Shown here: piece by piece, positions 9,601 to 19,453 of the stretch | Position numbering within the stretch: position 1 is the first letter of the stretch | Layout of the letters: each line of letters opens with the position of its first letter | Assembly: GCF_013388295.1 (NCBI RefSeq) | Contig: NZ_CP058235.1 | Location: 1,404,001 to 1,468,000, forward strand | Reading direction: 5' to 3' | Source of the DNA: Bartonella alsatica | GTDB lineage: Bacteria > Pseudomonadota > Alphaproteobacteria > Rhizobiales > Rhizobiaceae | DNA: 64,000 bases | Program-made: the position numbers and the translations under genes | The notes under the pieces: model-generated | Databases searched by the model: none | What the model was told of the DNA's origin: nothing | Seen by the model: only the letters and a program-made list of their open reading frames with translations

Positions 9601-11196
9601 TGAGTACTTACAAGAACGATGTGCTTTTACGAAAGCTTATATAAATGCCCACAATCTGTGCACTGATAGTATCATTTTATGCAGAAATAGGTTCATTTAA
9701 GATAAAATGGTGTATTTTATCAGAAAGAACAAGCTAATACTAAGCGTTAACGTTGTTCACCTGATAAAAAATACCTTGCTCGTCCATTTGTGTATTCAAG
9801 CCCTTGAGGCAATTAAGCGATTAAATCATAGCAAACACTAACATAAAGTGCAGTGTTGATTTCATCTTTGGTGGCATCAGGTTTTGCAAGACACATATTC
9901 TCAAGAATGCTTCTAGAAAGAAGGCACGGATTTTAGGGAAAATACGAGATTTTTTTACACATGCTACGGACATCAAAATTTTATAGGCCTTGGCTCTTAA
10001 TCAATATTTACTCACTTGTTGGAGAATAGAAACCACAAAATAGCTTTGCTAAAGTTTATTTTCCACAGCTTGAAGAACCAAGTCACATAATGGGATGCCT
10101 AAGACGTAAACAGATATCAAGATAGTTAATAATTGGCTTATCTCTATAAGAAAAACAGATATGGTTGGCTTCAAAATAAGGCATTTTGATAAGCTGAAGG
10201 GGTAAGTTTCTCCTCTTCCCATCCTCATGGGGAGTTAAGAATATCACCCAAACGAAGACGAAAAATTTTTAGGTGTTGCCATTCTTTCCATAAAGAGGCA
10301 AGGCTTAATATAGGACCAGAAATATTAGCTAGCGAAAAGATAAAAGGCAATAAATTGCCCTAGCGTGATTTGATTTTGAAAAACTGCTTGAGCACCAAAA
10401 AAATAACAAAAATGGTGAAAAGATCGCTAAAAATGTGACTCATGGCTCCATTTAGAAGATGCAATTTAGCAGTTGTGATGCTTTGATCCAAATTACGAGT
10501 TAAAGTTTTTTGCGTACGTGTTGTATCGTCTGGTTCTTTCACATGCACTTTGATAGTTTCAAGATTGATAAAACTTTTGATGAGATGAGATTGATGGGCT
10601 ACTTGCAGGGAGTGAAGGTATGGCGTAATTGGCGACGTAAAAAAGAACCGACCAATACTAAGACTCCATTTATAAGGGCAAGATGATGAGAACAATAAAG
10701 GTCAGTTGCGAACTGATGAAGAAGAGTGCTGCGAGATAAATGATAGAAAAAAGAACATTCAAGACAATTATTGCGATAGTTTCCGTTAAAAATACATATT
10801 ATATTAAACTCTTCGAGGCGTGTAAATAATTTCCCTACTTGCCAAGTAGGTAAATACAGGTAGTGAGAAGCTTAACACATGGATGTAATACGGTATCCAG
10901 ATTCTAGAGTTAGCCGATTGGCTAAATAAGTCCTAAAATAGCCTGTGAGAGAGCTAAGAACTGTGCTAAACAGCATGATAGCAATATAAGGACAACGATA
11001 GCATAGAAGCTTTTTGCATGCTGGAAGAATAGAATACGGTCAATAATTGCTTGAAAAATAAAATGATTAACCAAGCCAAGAAGACGCAAAACAATGACAA
11101 CGAGATTGAATTCGATGACATAATGAATAGTATTTCTTAATGGCTTTTGTGAACCAAGAAAAGGATACTATCTTTTCAGGTTGATTGCTCATTCAT
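9600..11196 (-). pseudogene. hlyB-like type I secretion ABC transporter, pseudogene
   Basis: These are remains of an HlyB-type exporter (permease plus ATPase). On the minus strand a start is possible at 11196. A membrane-domain fragment near 11050 reads LRLLGLVNHFIFQAIIDRIL in pieces. A longer open fragment at 10360-10695 includes SHLIKSFINLETIKVHVKEP and TTAKLHLLNGAMSHIFSDLF, typical of the last transmembrane helices. The ABC signature survives as LSGEQR at 9750-9767, immediately followed by a stop. No Walker A is recognisable. Multiple stops and frame changes show it is non-functional. It lies directly upstream of the hlyD-like remnant, the usual operon order. Confidence 0.78.
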
Positions 11197-11786
11197 TTTT
11201 ATGATTTTGTTAAGAAAAAGCTACGCTTCATGTATCATGTTTCAGCAACATTGTAAATAAAACTATATTCTTGTTACAATTTATGTTTTATAAATAACAA
11301 TATACAAATAATATATTGTTATTTATATTTAATTTTTAGAGAAATTATTTTTTTCATTTGAAAACAATATTTTATATATGAAATTTTTTCTTTATTATTA
11401 TTGATTTTTTTGTAACTATATTAATTTACATCAAATTTTAGATAAATATAATATTCTGCTCTCATTAAAAAAATAAACCCGTAGGGGACGCTTATTGTTA
11501 CCTTACTATAGAATTTCTCTTCTTATCCTTATAATAAAATGTCTCACCATAAAACGTCGTATGCGTAAAATCATTTGACTATGGTATCTTAATTTAGAAT
11601 TCGATATTTTTATCCATAGATCACGCGCTAGAAAGAACCTATAAATTACTTTGAGTAAGATCAAGAATTTAAGAGTGTGTTTATGGGTGTTGAGAGATGG
11701 TAATTGGTTTATTCGTTTCCGCTTGTCTTAAAATTTATTTGGGAATTAAGCTGCGTTACTAAGAGAGTATATCTTACTTCTCAGCT
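11197..11786. other. 590-bp AT-rich spacer
   Basis: The spacer lies upstream of the dead ABC transporter and downstream of the DUF1499 gene. The stretch 11270-11460 is almost entirely A and T. No gene or clear terminator hairpin is visible. Confidence 0.45.
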
Positions 11787-12572
11787 TTACTTCTCATCCT
11801 GAGAAAGAGGGAGTAAAGCGATTTCTGTATCAAGTGCTTCCATAAAATCGATAATAAAAGCCGCATTCGCACCAAAATCTCTTGGCAAATAACGTGAAGC
11901 AGAACGCATATCAACAAAAGTTGTATCTCCTTCATCGATTAAACGAATAACAATATCCGAAATAAAGCCAAGGTAAAAAGACTTTGCTACTGTTTCAATA
12001 TAAAGTTCATCTTCTTCACCTTTAAACTTTTTTTGAGCTATAACTGGCCAATCATAGGCAGCTAAAACATTAAGAACGGATTCGCGAATACGATCAGGCG
12101 AACCGTCATAACGGCGTCCCGACATTTCCGGCCATTGTGACATCTGTAATGCTGCTTGTTCAATCAAAACACTCTTTAATGGTAAGGCATCGCTAGGACG
12201 TGCGGTACGAAAAAAGGTTGGTGGCCTTTGTATATCAGTAGAAACGTCATGAAGAGCTGGTAAAGTAAACCAAAATCCCCAAAATAACACTAATGGTATG
12301 GCTGTGGTCAGCGAATAAATAATTCCTCTTAAAGCTTTCATTCCACCTAGAGCACCATATACCCACAAGCTGTAAAGTGCTTTTACAGCGAAAAAAAGAG
12401 AAACAACCACACAGCAAGCAGAAATTATTATCAAAATCATAAAGACAGTTACATCAATTACCGAAAAGCGTTGTAAAAGGATTGAAAATAACAAAATCAA
12501 GAATGCTAATCCGCCAAAGCGGGGTGACCATACTGCTGCTCTTGAGATTAACCTAACATATTTTTTTTTCAT
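11787..12572 (-). CDS. DUF1499 family membrane protein
   Basis: This is a 261-residue protein. The N-terminal half has three hydrophobic segments (about residues 17-34, 39-62 and 83-105), placing it in the inner membrane. The C-terminal half (about 115-255) matches the DUF1499 pattern, with RPPTFFRTARP and a late F-V-D-M-R-S-A-S-R stretch followed by R-D-F-G-A-N. Members are common in Rhizobiales; the biochemical role is unknown. It is flanked by spacers and appears monocistronic. Confidence 0.8.
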   Translation of the reverse strand: MKKKYVRLISRAAVWSPRFGGLAFLILLFSILLQRFSVIDVTVFMILIIISACCVVVSLFFAVKALYSLWVYGALGGMKALRGIIYSLTTAIPLVLFWGFWFTLPALHDVSTDIQRPPTFFRTARPSDALPLKSVLIEQAALQMSQWPEMSGRRYDGSPDRIRESVLNVLAAYDWPVIAQKKFKGEEDELYIETVAKSFYLGFISDIVIRLIDEGDTTFVDMRSASRYLPRDFGANAAFIIDFMEALDTEIALLPLSQDEK

Positions 12573-13193
12573 GAAGTTTTCTTTCCCTCAACTGTAAATC
12601 CTAAGCAAAAATTCTCTTCAAATTCCAGATTTTACAAAAAGCTTTTAGTTATACAACAAAAGTAAAGCACTTATTTTTGAGATCAAGGATGCTTGATGAC
12701 CATCAATTTCCAGTAATTATTCTAGCTCATTCATTAAGGGCAATAATCATTTTCTCTATAGTTTATAGTCAGGCAAATTTTATAGGACTAGTTTTAAAAC
12801 ACATAGAAATAAATTTAGATGATAAGCTTTACAGTTTCTATAAGTGTGTTTGTTCAGAATTTTAAGCTATCTTTTACTTTTTGATCAAAAGAAGAGTTTT
12901 TTATCGGATATGATATGATTCTGTGAAACAGAGGTTTTATTCTATTTGATATTTATAATTAAATGCTGTTTTTATCTTCTTGTATAGGAGGTTTGTGTTT
13001 CAACAAAGGATTATTGTGGAGAGTATTATGTATGATGTTTTGTCTCAGAAAAATGCAATTATTTAAAAGTTATAGTGAGAGTTGCATTCTTATTCTGATA
13101 TTATGTCGATTACAGTTGAAAATAACTATTTTGATATGCTTTTGTTTACTCTTATAGAAAGAAACATGTATATAGTTAGAGATTACTGCACTT
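12573..13193. other. 620-bp spacer
   Basis: Short open frames exist on the plus strand (12677-12865, 12963-13157) but have no ribosome binding site, no family resemblance and a composition typical of AT-rich noise. I see no gene here. Confidence 0.45.
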
Positions 13194-13733
13194 TTATGCA
13201 TTCAACATGCGACAGGTTGCAGATGAAAAGAAGGCTTCGCTTTCTTTCTGTGCAAGTAAAGAAGGAGTAAAGATACGTAATATAGCAAAACCTTTATTCA
13301 AATTTTTAGCGACTAAAACTGAATTGATATTGTTTTGAGGCTTTGACTGTTTGAGTTCTATGATATGTATCGGTTTTCCAATGATGAGGTCGAGGGTAGC
13401 ATTAGGGGCTGTGTGGTCATTAAGGCTGTAGAAAATAATTCCATCGTATGTGTAGGCTGCTAGTGACCAAAATTGTGTTGTCTTTAAAGCTTTTAAATGA
13501 ACAGGGCCATTTTCGAGATCAAATCTGCAGACTTTAAGAACAAAGAGTGGATCAGTTGACTGTTGAATAGGGTTACTCGCTTCCAAGTCAACGAATTGAT
13601 AAGAAGATCCCGATTTTTTAAGCTCTATCCATATATTATTTTGTGCCCAATAGGGTATTAGAAATAGAACACAAATATGAGTAATGATAGCACCAATGAT
13701 TGCAAGAAGCGCGATATAAATAAATCTAGTCAC
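13194..13733 (-). CDS. DUF1254 domain membrane-anchored protein
   Basis: This is a 179-residue protein with an N-terminal transmembrane segment (about residues 5-27) and a periplasmic domain. The stretch TTQFWSLAAYTYDGIIFYSL fits the DUF1254 motif F-W-S-x-x-x-Y. It overlaps the upstream DUF1214 gene by 8 bp, and that gene overlaps the penicillin-binding protein by 4 bp, so the three form a tight operon transcribed right to left. DUF1254 and DUF1214 proteins commonly occur as pairs. No enzymatic activity can be assigned. Confidence 0.75.
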   Translation of the reverse strand: MTRFIYIALLAIIGAIITHICVLFLIPYWAQNNIWIELKKSGSSYQFVDLEASNPIQQSTDPLFVLKVCRFDLENGPVHLKALKTTQFWSLAAYTYDGIIFYSLNDHTAPNATLDLIIGKPIHIIELKQSKPQNNINSVLVAKNLNKGFAILRIFTPSLLAQKESEAFFSSATCRMLNA

Positions 13734-14343
13734 AGTTTTTGTGTCCTGATAGAATTCGTTCTACAGAGGGCATCGTAAGTTTTTGTAATGCCGTTGCAGA
13801 GATGATTGAGGTATCGTACAAAGTAAGAATAAGTCCAAATTCTTTTTGACTGATAGTTGCAAGCCAATTGCCGATTTGTGGTGTTGGTGCGATGTTGATG
13901 TGCAATGAGCCATCATTTTCATAGGTAACATTATCAGTATAGAGTTCGAAAGGTATTTCTTTGGAAGAAGTATAAGGTTTGAGGGATTTGTTGGCTGTAT
14001 AGATGGTAAAGAGACGGGCTTCAGGGATGTGTCCTTTGAGTAAATAATGGCAATAGGAGCGTAATGGATGCCCGTGGTTATCTTTCCAAATTTGGAAAAT
14101 AAGGCCCTCTGTGCGTCCCATTGAAATTGCACCTCGTTTGGCAGCACGCGCGCGCGTATAGGGATCAGTATTGGATGTTCCAATTTGAGGGTAAGCACTC
14201 CATTCTCCAATCGTGAAGCGTCCAAAATTGTTAAAGAAATTAAGTATATAGTGAACACTCAGTGTTCCACATAAAATTGAACAAGCAAAGATGAAAAGGG
14301 GAATAATGATCTTAATAAACATTGTAGGATATCTCGAATTCAA
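13726..14343 (-). CDS. DUF1214 domain membrane-anchored protein
   Basis: This is a 205-residue protein with one N-terminal hydrophobic segment (about residues 10-33) and an extracytoplasmic domain. The stretch YTRARAAKRGAISMGRTEGL followed by LYTDN and PQIGNWLA fits DUF1214 (R-A x-x-x-x-G early, N-W-L later). Its start codon overlaps the stop of the class A penicillin-binding protein by 4 bp, indicating translational coupling, and its end overlaps the DUF1254 gene. A role alongside the cell-wall enzyme is suggested by position only. Confidence 0.78.
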   Translation of the reverse strand: MNSRYPTMFIKIIIPLFIFACSILCGTLSVHYILNFFNNFGRFTIGEWSAYPQIGTSNTDPYTRARAAKRGAISMGRTEGLIFQIWKDNHGHPLRSYCHYLLKGHIPEARLFTIYTANKSLKPYTSSKEIPFELYTDNVTYENDGSLHINIAPTPQIGNWLATISQKEFGLILTLYDTSIISATALQKLTMPSVERILSGHKNCD

Positions 14344-16490
14344 AGCTTTGAAGCCCCAATAGGTTCCTTTTTCAAAGAGATTGCAGATAACTTTTTCAGG
14401 TCATTGTTAATCAGATGTACAATATCTAGTGTTTCAGAGGAGAGTGTATAGGGTATTGGGGATGCAAGTACAGAATCATGGTTGGAGGGATGTGTTGGTG
14501 GTTGATAAGGGAGAAGAGAATCTTTTACGCCATATAGTTGTTTAAGCATAATATTTTGATGTGCAGAAAGCATAATACGGTGCCATATCATGGCAGGAAG
14601 ACCACCACCAAAAGCACGATTCATTGGTGAAAAGTCATCATTGCCTATCCATACAGCTCCAGTGTAATTGCCAGTAAACCCAACAAACCATGCATCGCGA
14701 TAGGATTGTGATGTTCCAGTTTTTCCGGCAACAAGGGTCATAGGGAGAGCAGCACGTTTTCCTGATCCTCGTGTTGTAACTCCAACCATCATTTGGTTCA
14801 TATAAGCTGCTGACTGACGACTGAGGACTTGATGTGGTTTGTTACCGTTATGTTCAAAGTCCCACACCACCTGTCCATTTATTGTCCTGATTTGCGTGAA
14901 ACCATGACGATTTCCAGCTTTTCCTCCATTAGCAAAGACATTAAAACCGGTTGCTTGATCCATAGGGGTCATATTGGATGTACCCAGGACCATAGTTTTA
15001 TGTGATAAAATGTGTGCATGAATCCCCATATTTTTGATAAGATTTATGATGGGTTGAGTATCGCGGTTAAGATATTGATAGGTAAGATAGACAGGTACTG
15101 TATTGATAGAAAAAGCTAAAGCTGTTGCCAAATCTATTTTACCAAGATAATGACCAGAATTGTTTTTAGGTGACCACCCTCCCCAATTGATGGGAGCATC
15201 TAAGACGATTGTGGAGGGAGATAGACCATGTTCCATTACTGCTGCGTAGACATACGGTTTAAATGAAGAACCAGGTTGTCGACCACCTTGTGTTGCTCTA
15301 TTAAATTGGCTTTTATTATAATCAACTCCTCCAACAATTGCACGTACAGCGCCGTTATTGTCAAGTATGACGGTAGCGGCTTGTGTGACGCGGTATTGTT
15401 GACCATATTGCTGTAAGTAATATGCGATTGATTTTTCTGCTGCTTTTTGGATATCTGGATCAAGAGTGGTTTGAATAGTTAAAGTATGACTCGGCAGTTG
15501 GTCACGCATTTTTTTAACTTCATCAAATGCCCAATCAAGAAAATAATCAGGATGATTATTTTCTATTTTTGTAAGTACTCTGGCGGGATGACGATGGGCA
15601 TTGACAATTTGTCCCTCAGTCATTAAACCGCTGTTAACAAGATTAGCAAGTACTACATTGGCACGTGTTTGGGCAGCAAAGAGGTGGTTATGAGGAGCAT
15701 ATTTAGTTGGGGCTTTGAAAAGTCCTGCTAACATAGCGGATTCGCTAAGGGATATATTACCTATGTTTTTCCCAAAATAAAATTTTGCAGCTGTTGCAAT
15801 ACCAAAATTATTTCCTCCCATATATGCACGGTCAAGATAAAGCTGCAAAATCTGTTTTTTGCTGAAGTTTGCTTCTAACCAAAGAGCAAGATAGGCTTCT
15901 TTGATTTTTCGTGTTATAGTTCTCTCATTTGTTAAGAACAAATTTTTAGCAAGTTGTTGTGTAAGGGTTGAACCACCTTGAACTACACTTTTAGCTTGTA
16001 TATTTTGCAAGATTGCTCGTGTGAGACCTTGCAAGTCAATTCCCCAGTGATCGAAAAAATGACGGTCCTCTGTTGCGAGAACAGCTTTAATAACATAATC
16101 AGGCATTTTTTCAACGGGTACAAACACAGTTGGTAATGCGCCACGGTGACCTATGGGATTTCCGTAGCGATCTAGAAAAAGAATGGAAAATTTTTTAGGT
16201 AAATACCAATCTTTTTTTGTTAATTCGAAAACAGAAATACCAACAATGGTGAAAAGAGTAAAACTAATCAATCCTAATGACAGTGTTTCATTTAAAATTT
16301 CTACTATAAAGCGTTTCCATCCACGGGTATGAAAATATTGTGAGACTATTTTTGCTCTGTTCCAGAACAAACTGTTCGCAGAGCAGATGCGATAAAGTGC
16401 TGTGTCAAACAGTGCATCTAATTCAATGAGTGCTGGGCTATGAAATGATCTATTATGTTTTTCTTCTTTTTTTTTAAAAAAATCAAACAT
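14340..16490 (-). CDS. class A penicillin-binding protein (PBP1A family)
   Basis: This bifunctional enzyme polymerises glycan strands and cross-links peptides in the periplasm. It has a cytoplasmic tail, one transmembrane anchor (about 68-90), a GT51 transglycosylase domain (about 115-300) with catalytic E141 in ATEDRHFF and the QGGSTLTQQLAKN motif, and a transpeptidase domain (about 365-640). The transpeptidase motifs are S408-x-x-K411 (GSSFKP), S461-I-N463 and K590-T-G-T-S. At 716 residues it is complete. It leads an operon with the DUF1214 and DUF1254 genes and is divergent from feuN across 340 bp. Confidence 0.93.
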   Translation of the reverse strand: MFDFFKKKEEKHNRSFHSPALIELDALFDTALYRICSANSLFWNRAKIVSQYFHTRGWKRFIVEILNETLSLGLISFTLFTIVGISVFELTKKDWYLPKKFSILFLDRYGNPIGHRGALPTVFVPVEKMPDYVIKAVLATEDRHFFDHWGIDLQGLTRAILQNIQAKSVVQGGSTLTQQLAKNLFLTNERTITRKIKEAYLALWLEANFSKKQILQLYLDRAYMGGNNFGIATAAKFYFGKNIGNISLSESAMLAGLFKAPTKYAPHNHLFAAQTRANVVLANLVNSGLMTEGQIVNAHRHPARVLTKIENNHPDYFLDWAFDEVKKMRDQLPSHTLTIQTTLDPDIQKAAEKSIAYYLQQYGQQYRVTQAATVILDNNGAVRAIVGGVDYNKSQFNRATQGGRQPGSSFKPYVYAAVMEHGLSPSTIVLDAPINWGGWSPKNNSGHYLGKIDLATALAFSINTVPVYLTYQYLNRDTQPIINLIKNMGIHAHILSHKTMVLGTSNMTPMDQATGFNVFANGGKAGNRHGFTQIRTINGQVVWDFEHNGNKPHQVLSRQSAAYMNQMMVGVTTRGSGKRAALPMTLVAGKTGTSQSYRDAWFVGFTGNYTGAVWIGNDDFSPMNRAFGGGLPAMIWHRIMLSAHQNIMLKQLYGVKDSLLPYQPPTHPSNHDSVLASPIPYTLSSETLDIVHLINNDLKKLSAISLKKEPIGASKL

Positions 16491-16829
16491 TTAAAGAGAG
16501 CCTATAACAAAGAAATGCAACCAAACAAATCTATAATAATATATGGTACAGAAGTAATTTTTTGCTATAGTACTAACAGAGAAAGTGTTTAGTTTAGAAT
16601 GAAGGCTATTTATTGTAGGCTATGTATTAAGATTTTACGATTTGTTTAAAAATCTTTCTTTGTATCATTTTATTAATTATTAAAAAGCTTTTAGGTTGAA
16701 ATTTTTAAATTTTGTAATATTATTAAAACGCTATTCTGAAACAAAATAAATTATTCCTCAAGCATTTTTAATAAACAAACATTGGTTGTTTTATATTCAA
16801 AAAAGTAGATAGAATAGATTGAAATATCT
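16491..16829. promoter_or_regulatory. divergent promoter region, PBP1A / feuN
   Basis: This 340-bp AT-rich region separates the start codons of the penicillin-binding protein (minus) and feuN (plus). It must hold promoters for both operons. No binding site could be assigned with confidence. Confidence 0.5.
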
Positions 16830-17066
16830 ATGATGAAAAAAGTTTTCTTATTCGTGATGATAACAGCTTTTTTAGGAACAGATTCTGTTCTAGCTGCTGG
16901 TTGTACCGAAGTGGGCAAGGGGATAGCTACTCAAAAGAATGGAGTATTGGTACGTTCAAAACCAGTTGTTCAAGATGGAAAGGATATGTGTATGATTGTG
17001 GTTGTTGTGCCAGCTCGTGATGGTGAAAAGCTGCGCCGTGTTGAGGTTTTCGTTCCCGCCGATTAG
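16830..17066 (+). CDS. feuN: FeuN-like small periplasmic protein
   Basis: This 78-residue protein has a clean signal peptide (basic MMKK, hydrophobic core, cleavage after SVLA-A at about residue 23), leaving a mature domain of about 55 residues with two cysteines (C25 and C53) that could form a disulfide. It is encoded 18 bp before the response regulator feuP. In Sinorhizobium meliloti, feuN encodes a small periplasmic protein that holds back FeuPQ signalling. Size, export signal and position all match, so I infer orthology; the residues alone do not prove it. Confidence 0.72.
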   Translation: MMKKVFLFVMITAFLGTDSVLAAGCTEVGKGIATQKNGVLVRSKPVVQDGKDMCMIVVVVPARDGEKLRRVEVFVPAD

Positions 17067-17084
17067 TGTTTGGCAGATGTTGTG

Positions 17085-17753
17085 ATGCGTATTTTAATTG
17101 TTGAAGATGATCGGAATCTCAATCATCAATTAGCAGAAGCTATAAGAAGTGCAGGTTATGTTTCAGATAGTGCTTTCGATGGTGAAGAGGCTTATTTTTT
17201 AGGAAGTACAGAGACTTATGATGCTGTCATACTCGATATTGGTTTGCCACATATAGATGGAATTCGTGTTGTTGAAAAATGGCGACAAGAAGGATGCACT
17301 ATGCCTGTCTTAATGCTAACAGCACGAGATCGCTGGTCTGATAAAGTGCTTGGCATTGATGCTGGTGCTGACGATTATGTTGTTAAGCCATTTCATTTGG
17401 AAGAAGTGATGGCCCGGTTGCGGGCATTAATTCGTCGAGCTACTGGCCATGCTGCAAGTACGTTATGCTGCGGTAGTGTTTTGTTAGATACTAAGACCTC
17501 TCGTGTTTTTGTTGATGGTCAGTTGATTAAATTAACATCCTATGAATTCAGACTTCTCTCATATCTTATGCATCATTGTGATAAGGTGGTTTCAAGGACA
17601 GAGCTTATTGAACACCTTTATGATCAGGATTTTGACAAGGATTCCAATACGGTTGAAGTTTTTGTAGGTCGGTTACGTAAAAAGCTTGGGGTTGATTTGA
17701 TTGAGACCATTCGTGGAATGGGTTATCGAGCAAGAGCACCAGGTGATCAATGA
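17085..17753 (+). CDS. feuP: response regulator FeuP (OmpR/PhoP family)
   Basis: This is a 222-residue regulator with a receiver domain (about 1-115; acidic pocket E7/D8/D9, phospho-acceptor D51 in AVILDIGLP, K in VVKPF) and a C-terminal winged-helix DNA-binding domain (about 125-220; KLTSYEFRLLSYL, VEVFVGRLRKK, IRGMGYRA). The ATG at 17085 gives the standard MRILIVEDD start; a TTG five codons upstream is unlikely. It overlaps feuQ by 4 bp. In rhizobia FeuPQ controls export of cyclic glucan and other envelope functions. Confidence 0.88.
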   Translation: MRILIVEDDRNLNHQLAEAIRSAGYVSDSAFDGEEAYFLGSTETYDAVILDIGLPHIDGIRVVEKWRQEGCTMPVLMLTARDRWSDKVLGIDAGADDYVVKPFHLEEVMARLRALIRRATGHAASTLCCGSVLLDTKTSRVFVDGQLIKLTSYEFRLLSYLMHHCDKVVSRTELIEHLYDQDFDKDSNTVEVFVGRLRKKLGVDLIETIRGMGYRARAPGDQ

Positions 17754-19165
17754 GTGTCCTGAAGAACAAGAGCTGGCTTAAGGAAATATTTTTTCTCGTT
17801 GGAAAGTCTCTCAGCTTACGCGTTATGATTTTATCAACATTATGGGTCGTTATTTCTCTTTCTTCGATTTCTGCAGTCAGTATTTTATTTTATCGGCGTT
17901 CAAGTGAACAAAGCCTAGAGCGTATCCTTTCTGTTCAGCTTTACAGTCTTATTGCGGCAGTGACTGTATCACCTGAAGGGAATTTAATGGGAAGTTTTGG
18001 GATTGATGATATTCGTTATTCAGATCCTAAATCGGGGTGGTTTTGGGAGGTTATTGCTATATCATCTAATCTACAAGGAAGGCTTACATCTCCATCATTG
18101 GGAACTGGGAGAATATTTTCACCAAGTGATGCTGATATACCTTTTGACAACAAATTCTTTCGCTCTTATCGGATAAAGGGGGAAAATGGTCAGAAGTTAC
18201 AAGTGATAGAGAGTGACGTAGTTCTTGATAATCAAAATCATATTGCGCGTTTTCGTCTTGTCGGGAATATTGATGAGGCACATGCACAAGTTCGGGAATT
18301 TAAACGCACTTTACAAATTTTTCTTTGGAGTTTTGGTATAGGTAGTGTTCTTATCAATATCGCTATCATTTTCTTTAGTTTCCAACCATTGAAGCTTATC
18401 CGACAAGCATTAAATGATATTCGTGAGGGCAGGGTTAACTACGTGAATACGGATTTAGTAAGCGAAGTTATGCCGTTGGCACAAGAGATGAATGCTCTCA
18501 TTAGTAATAATCAGCGTATTATTGAACGGTTTCGGACACAGGTTGGTAATCTAGCTCATTCCTTGAAAACGCCGTTGTCAGTTCTTGTGAATGAGATTGA
18601 TAAAATGTGCGGTGAACAGGCTCTTTTATTGAAAGAGCAAGTGCAAATAATGCGATCTCAAATAAATCATTATTTACAGCGTGCTCGGATTGCTGCACAA
18701 TGCGATAGTGTCGTTTATCATACTTCTGTCCGCAGTGTGATTAATCGTCTGATACGGGTTATGGAAAAGCTTAACCCTGAAAAACAATTTCAATTTGTTA
18801 TGGATGTCGATGATATTATTTTTTCTGGTGAACGAGAAGATTTAGAGGAAATAGTAGGGAATTTAGTTGAGAATGCTGCTCAGTGGTCTCACACGAAAGT
18901 TCTTATCTCCTGCCGTTTAGAGAAAAATATTGAAAAAACAGAATGTTTTAGTATTTTTGTAGAAGATGATGGTATTGGTTTAACAAAAGACAAAATTGAT
19001 GAAGCTTTGAAAAGAGGATGTCGACTTGATGAAAGTAAGCCGGGAACGGGGTTAGGATTAGCGATTGTTTCAGATATGGTGAATGAATATGGGGGCAGTC
19101 TTTTTTTATCGCGTTCTGATTTGGGTGGGGTATGTGCAAAAGTTGTATTAACAAGATGGGGATGA
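17750..19165 (+). CDS. feuQ: sensor histidine kinase FeuQ (PhoQ-like)
   Basis: This is a 471-residue inner-membrane kinase with two transmembrane segments (about 25-47 and 188-211) bracketing a periplasmic sensor domain of some 140 residues. A HAMP linker follows (about 212-262), then a HisKA-type box with H270 in NLAHSLKTPL and an ATP-binding domain (about 360-470; N in LVENAAQWS, DDGIGL, GTGLGLAI). The N-terminus overlaps feuP, so the two are co-translated. FeuN, encoded first in the operon, is the expected periplasmic partner of the sensor domain. Confidence 0.88.
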   Translation: MSVLKNKSWLKEIFFLVGKSLSLRVMILSTLWVVISLSSISAVSILFYRRSSEQSLERILSVQLYSLIAAVTVSPEGNLMGSFGIDDIRYSDPKSGWFWEVIAISSNLQGRLTSPSLGTGRIFSPSDADIPFDNKFFRSYRIKGENGQKLQVIESDVVLDNQNHIARFRLVGNIDEAHAQVREFKRTLQIFLWSFGIGSVLINIAIIFFSFQPLKLIRQALNDIREGRVNYVNTDLVSEVMPLAQEMNALISNNQRIIERFRTQVGNLAHSLKTPLSVLVNEIDKMCGEQALLLKEQVQIMRSQINHYLQRARIAAQCDSVVYHTSVRSVINRLIRVMEKLNPEKQFQFVMDVDDIIFSGEREDLEEIVGNLVENAAQWSHTKVLISCRLEKNIEKTECFSIFVEDDGIGLTKDKIDEALKRGCRLDESKPGTGLGLAIVSDMVNEYGGSLFLSRSDLGGVCAKVVLTRWG

Positions 19166-19453
19166 ATTATTTTTTCTTTTTTAGAGCATGTATATCGAAG
19201 TTTGTAAGTGTACAGCATTGTTATTCCATGATATAGAGAGCACAGAGCTATTTTAGAATTCTAAGAGCTATATCTGTATTAAAATTAAAATAACATTTTA
19301 TGCTTTTGCTACCTATGAGAAAAATGAATGATGGACTTTACATTGTTCTCCATAAGAAAATGGGATTTATCATTTTATATTGGTGCTTTTGTGCATAAGG
19401 AAGAAGTATAAATTGGCTAGGTTTTTTACTTTTCATATTGTTAGCAGAATACT

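Noticed and set aside
6559..11786. Idea that tRNA-Gln marks an integrative element with att sites
   Set aside because: No integrase and no copy of the tRNA 3' end was seen downstream, so an integrative element cannot be supported.
13761..14258. 165-codon minus-strand frame overlapping the DUF1214 gene
   Set aside because: It is a different-frame shadow of the DUF1214 coding sequence, which has a membrane anchor, family motifs and operon overlaps.
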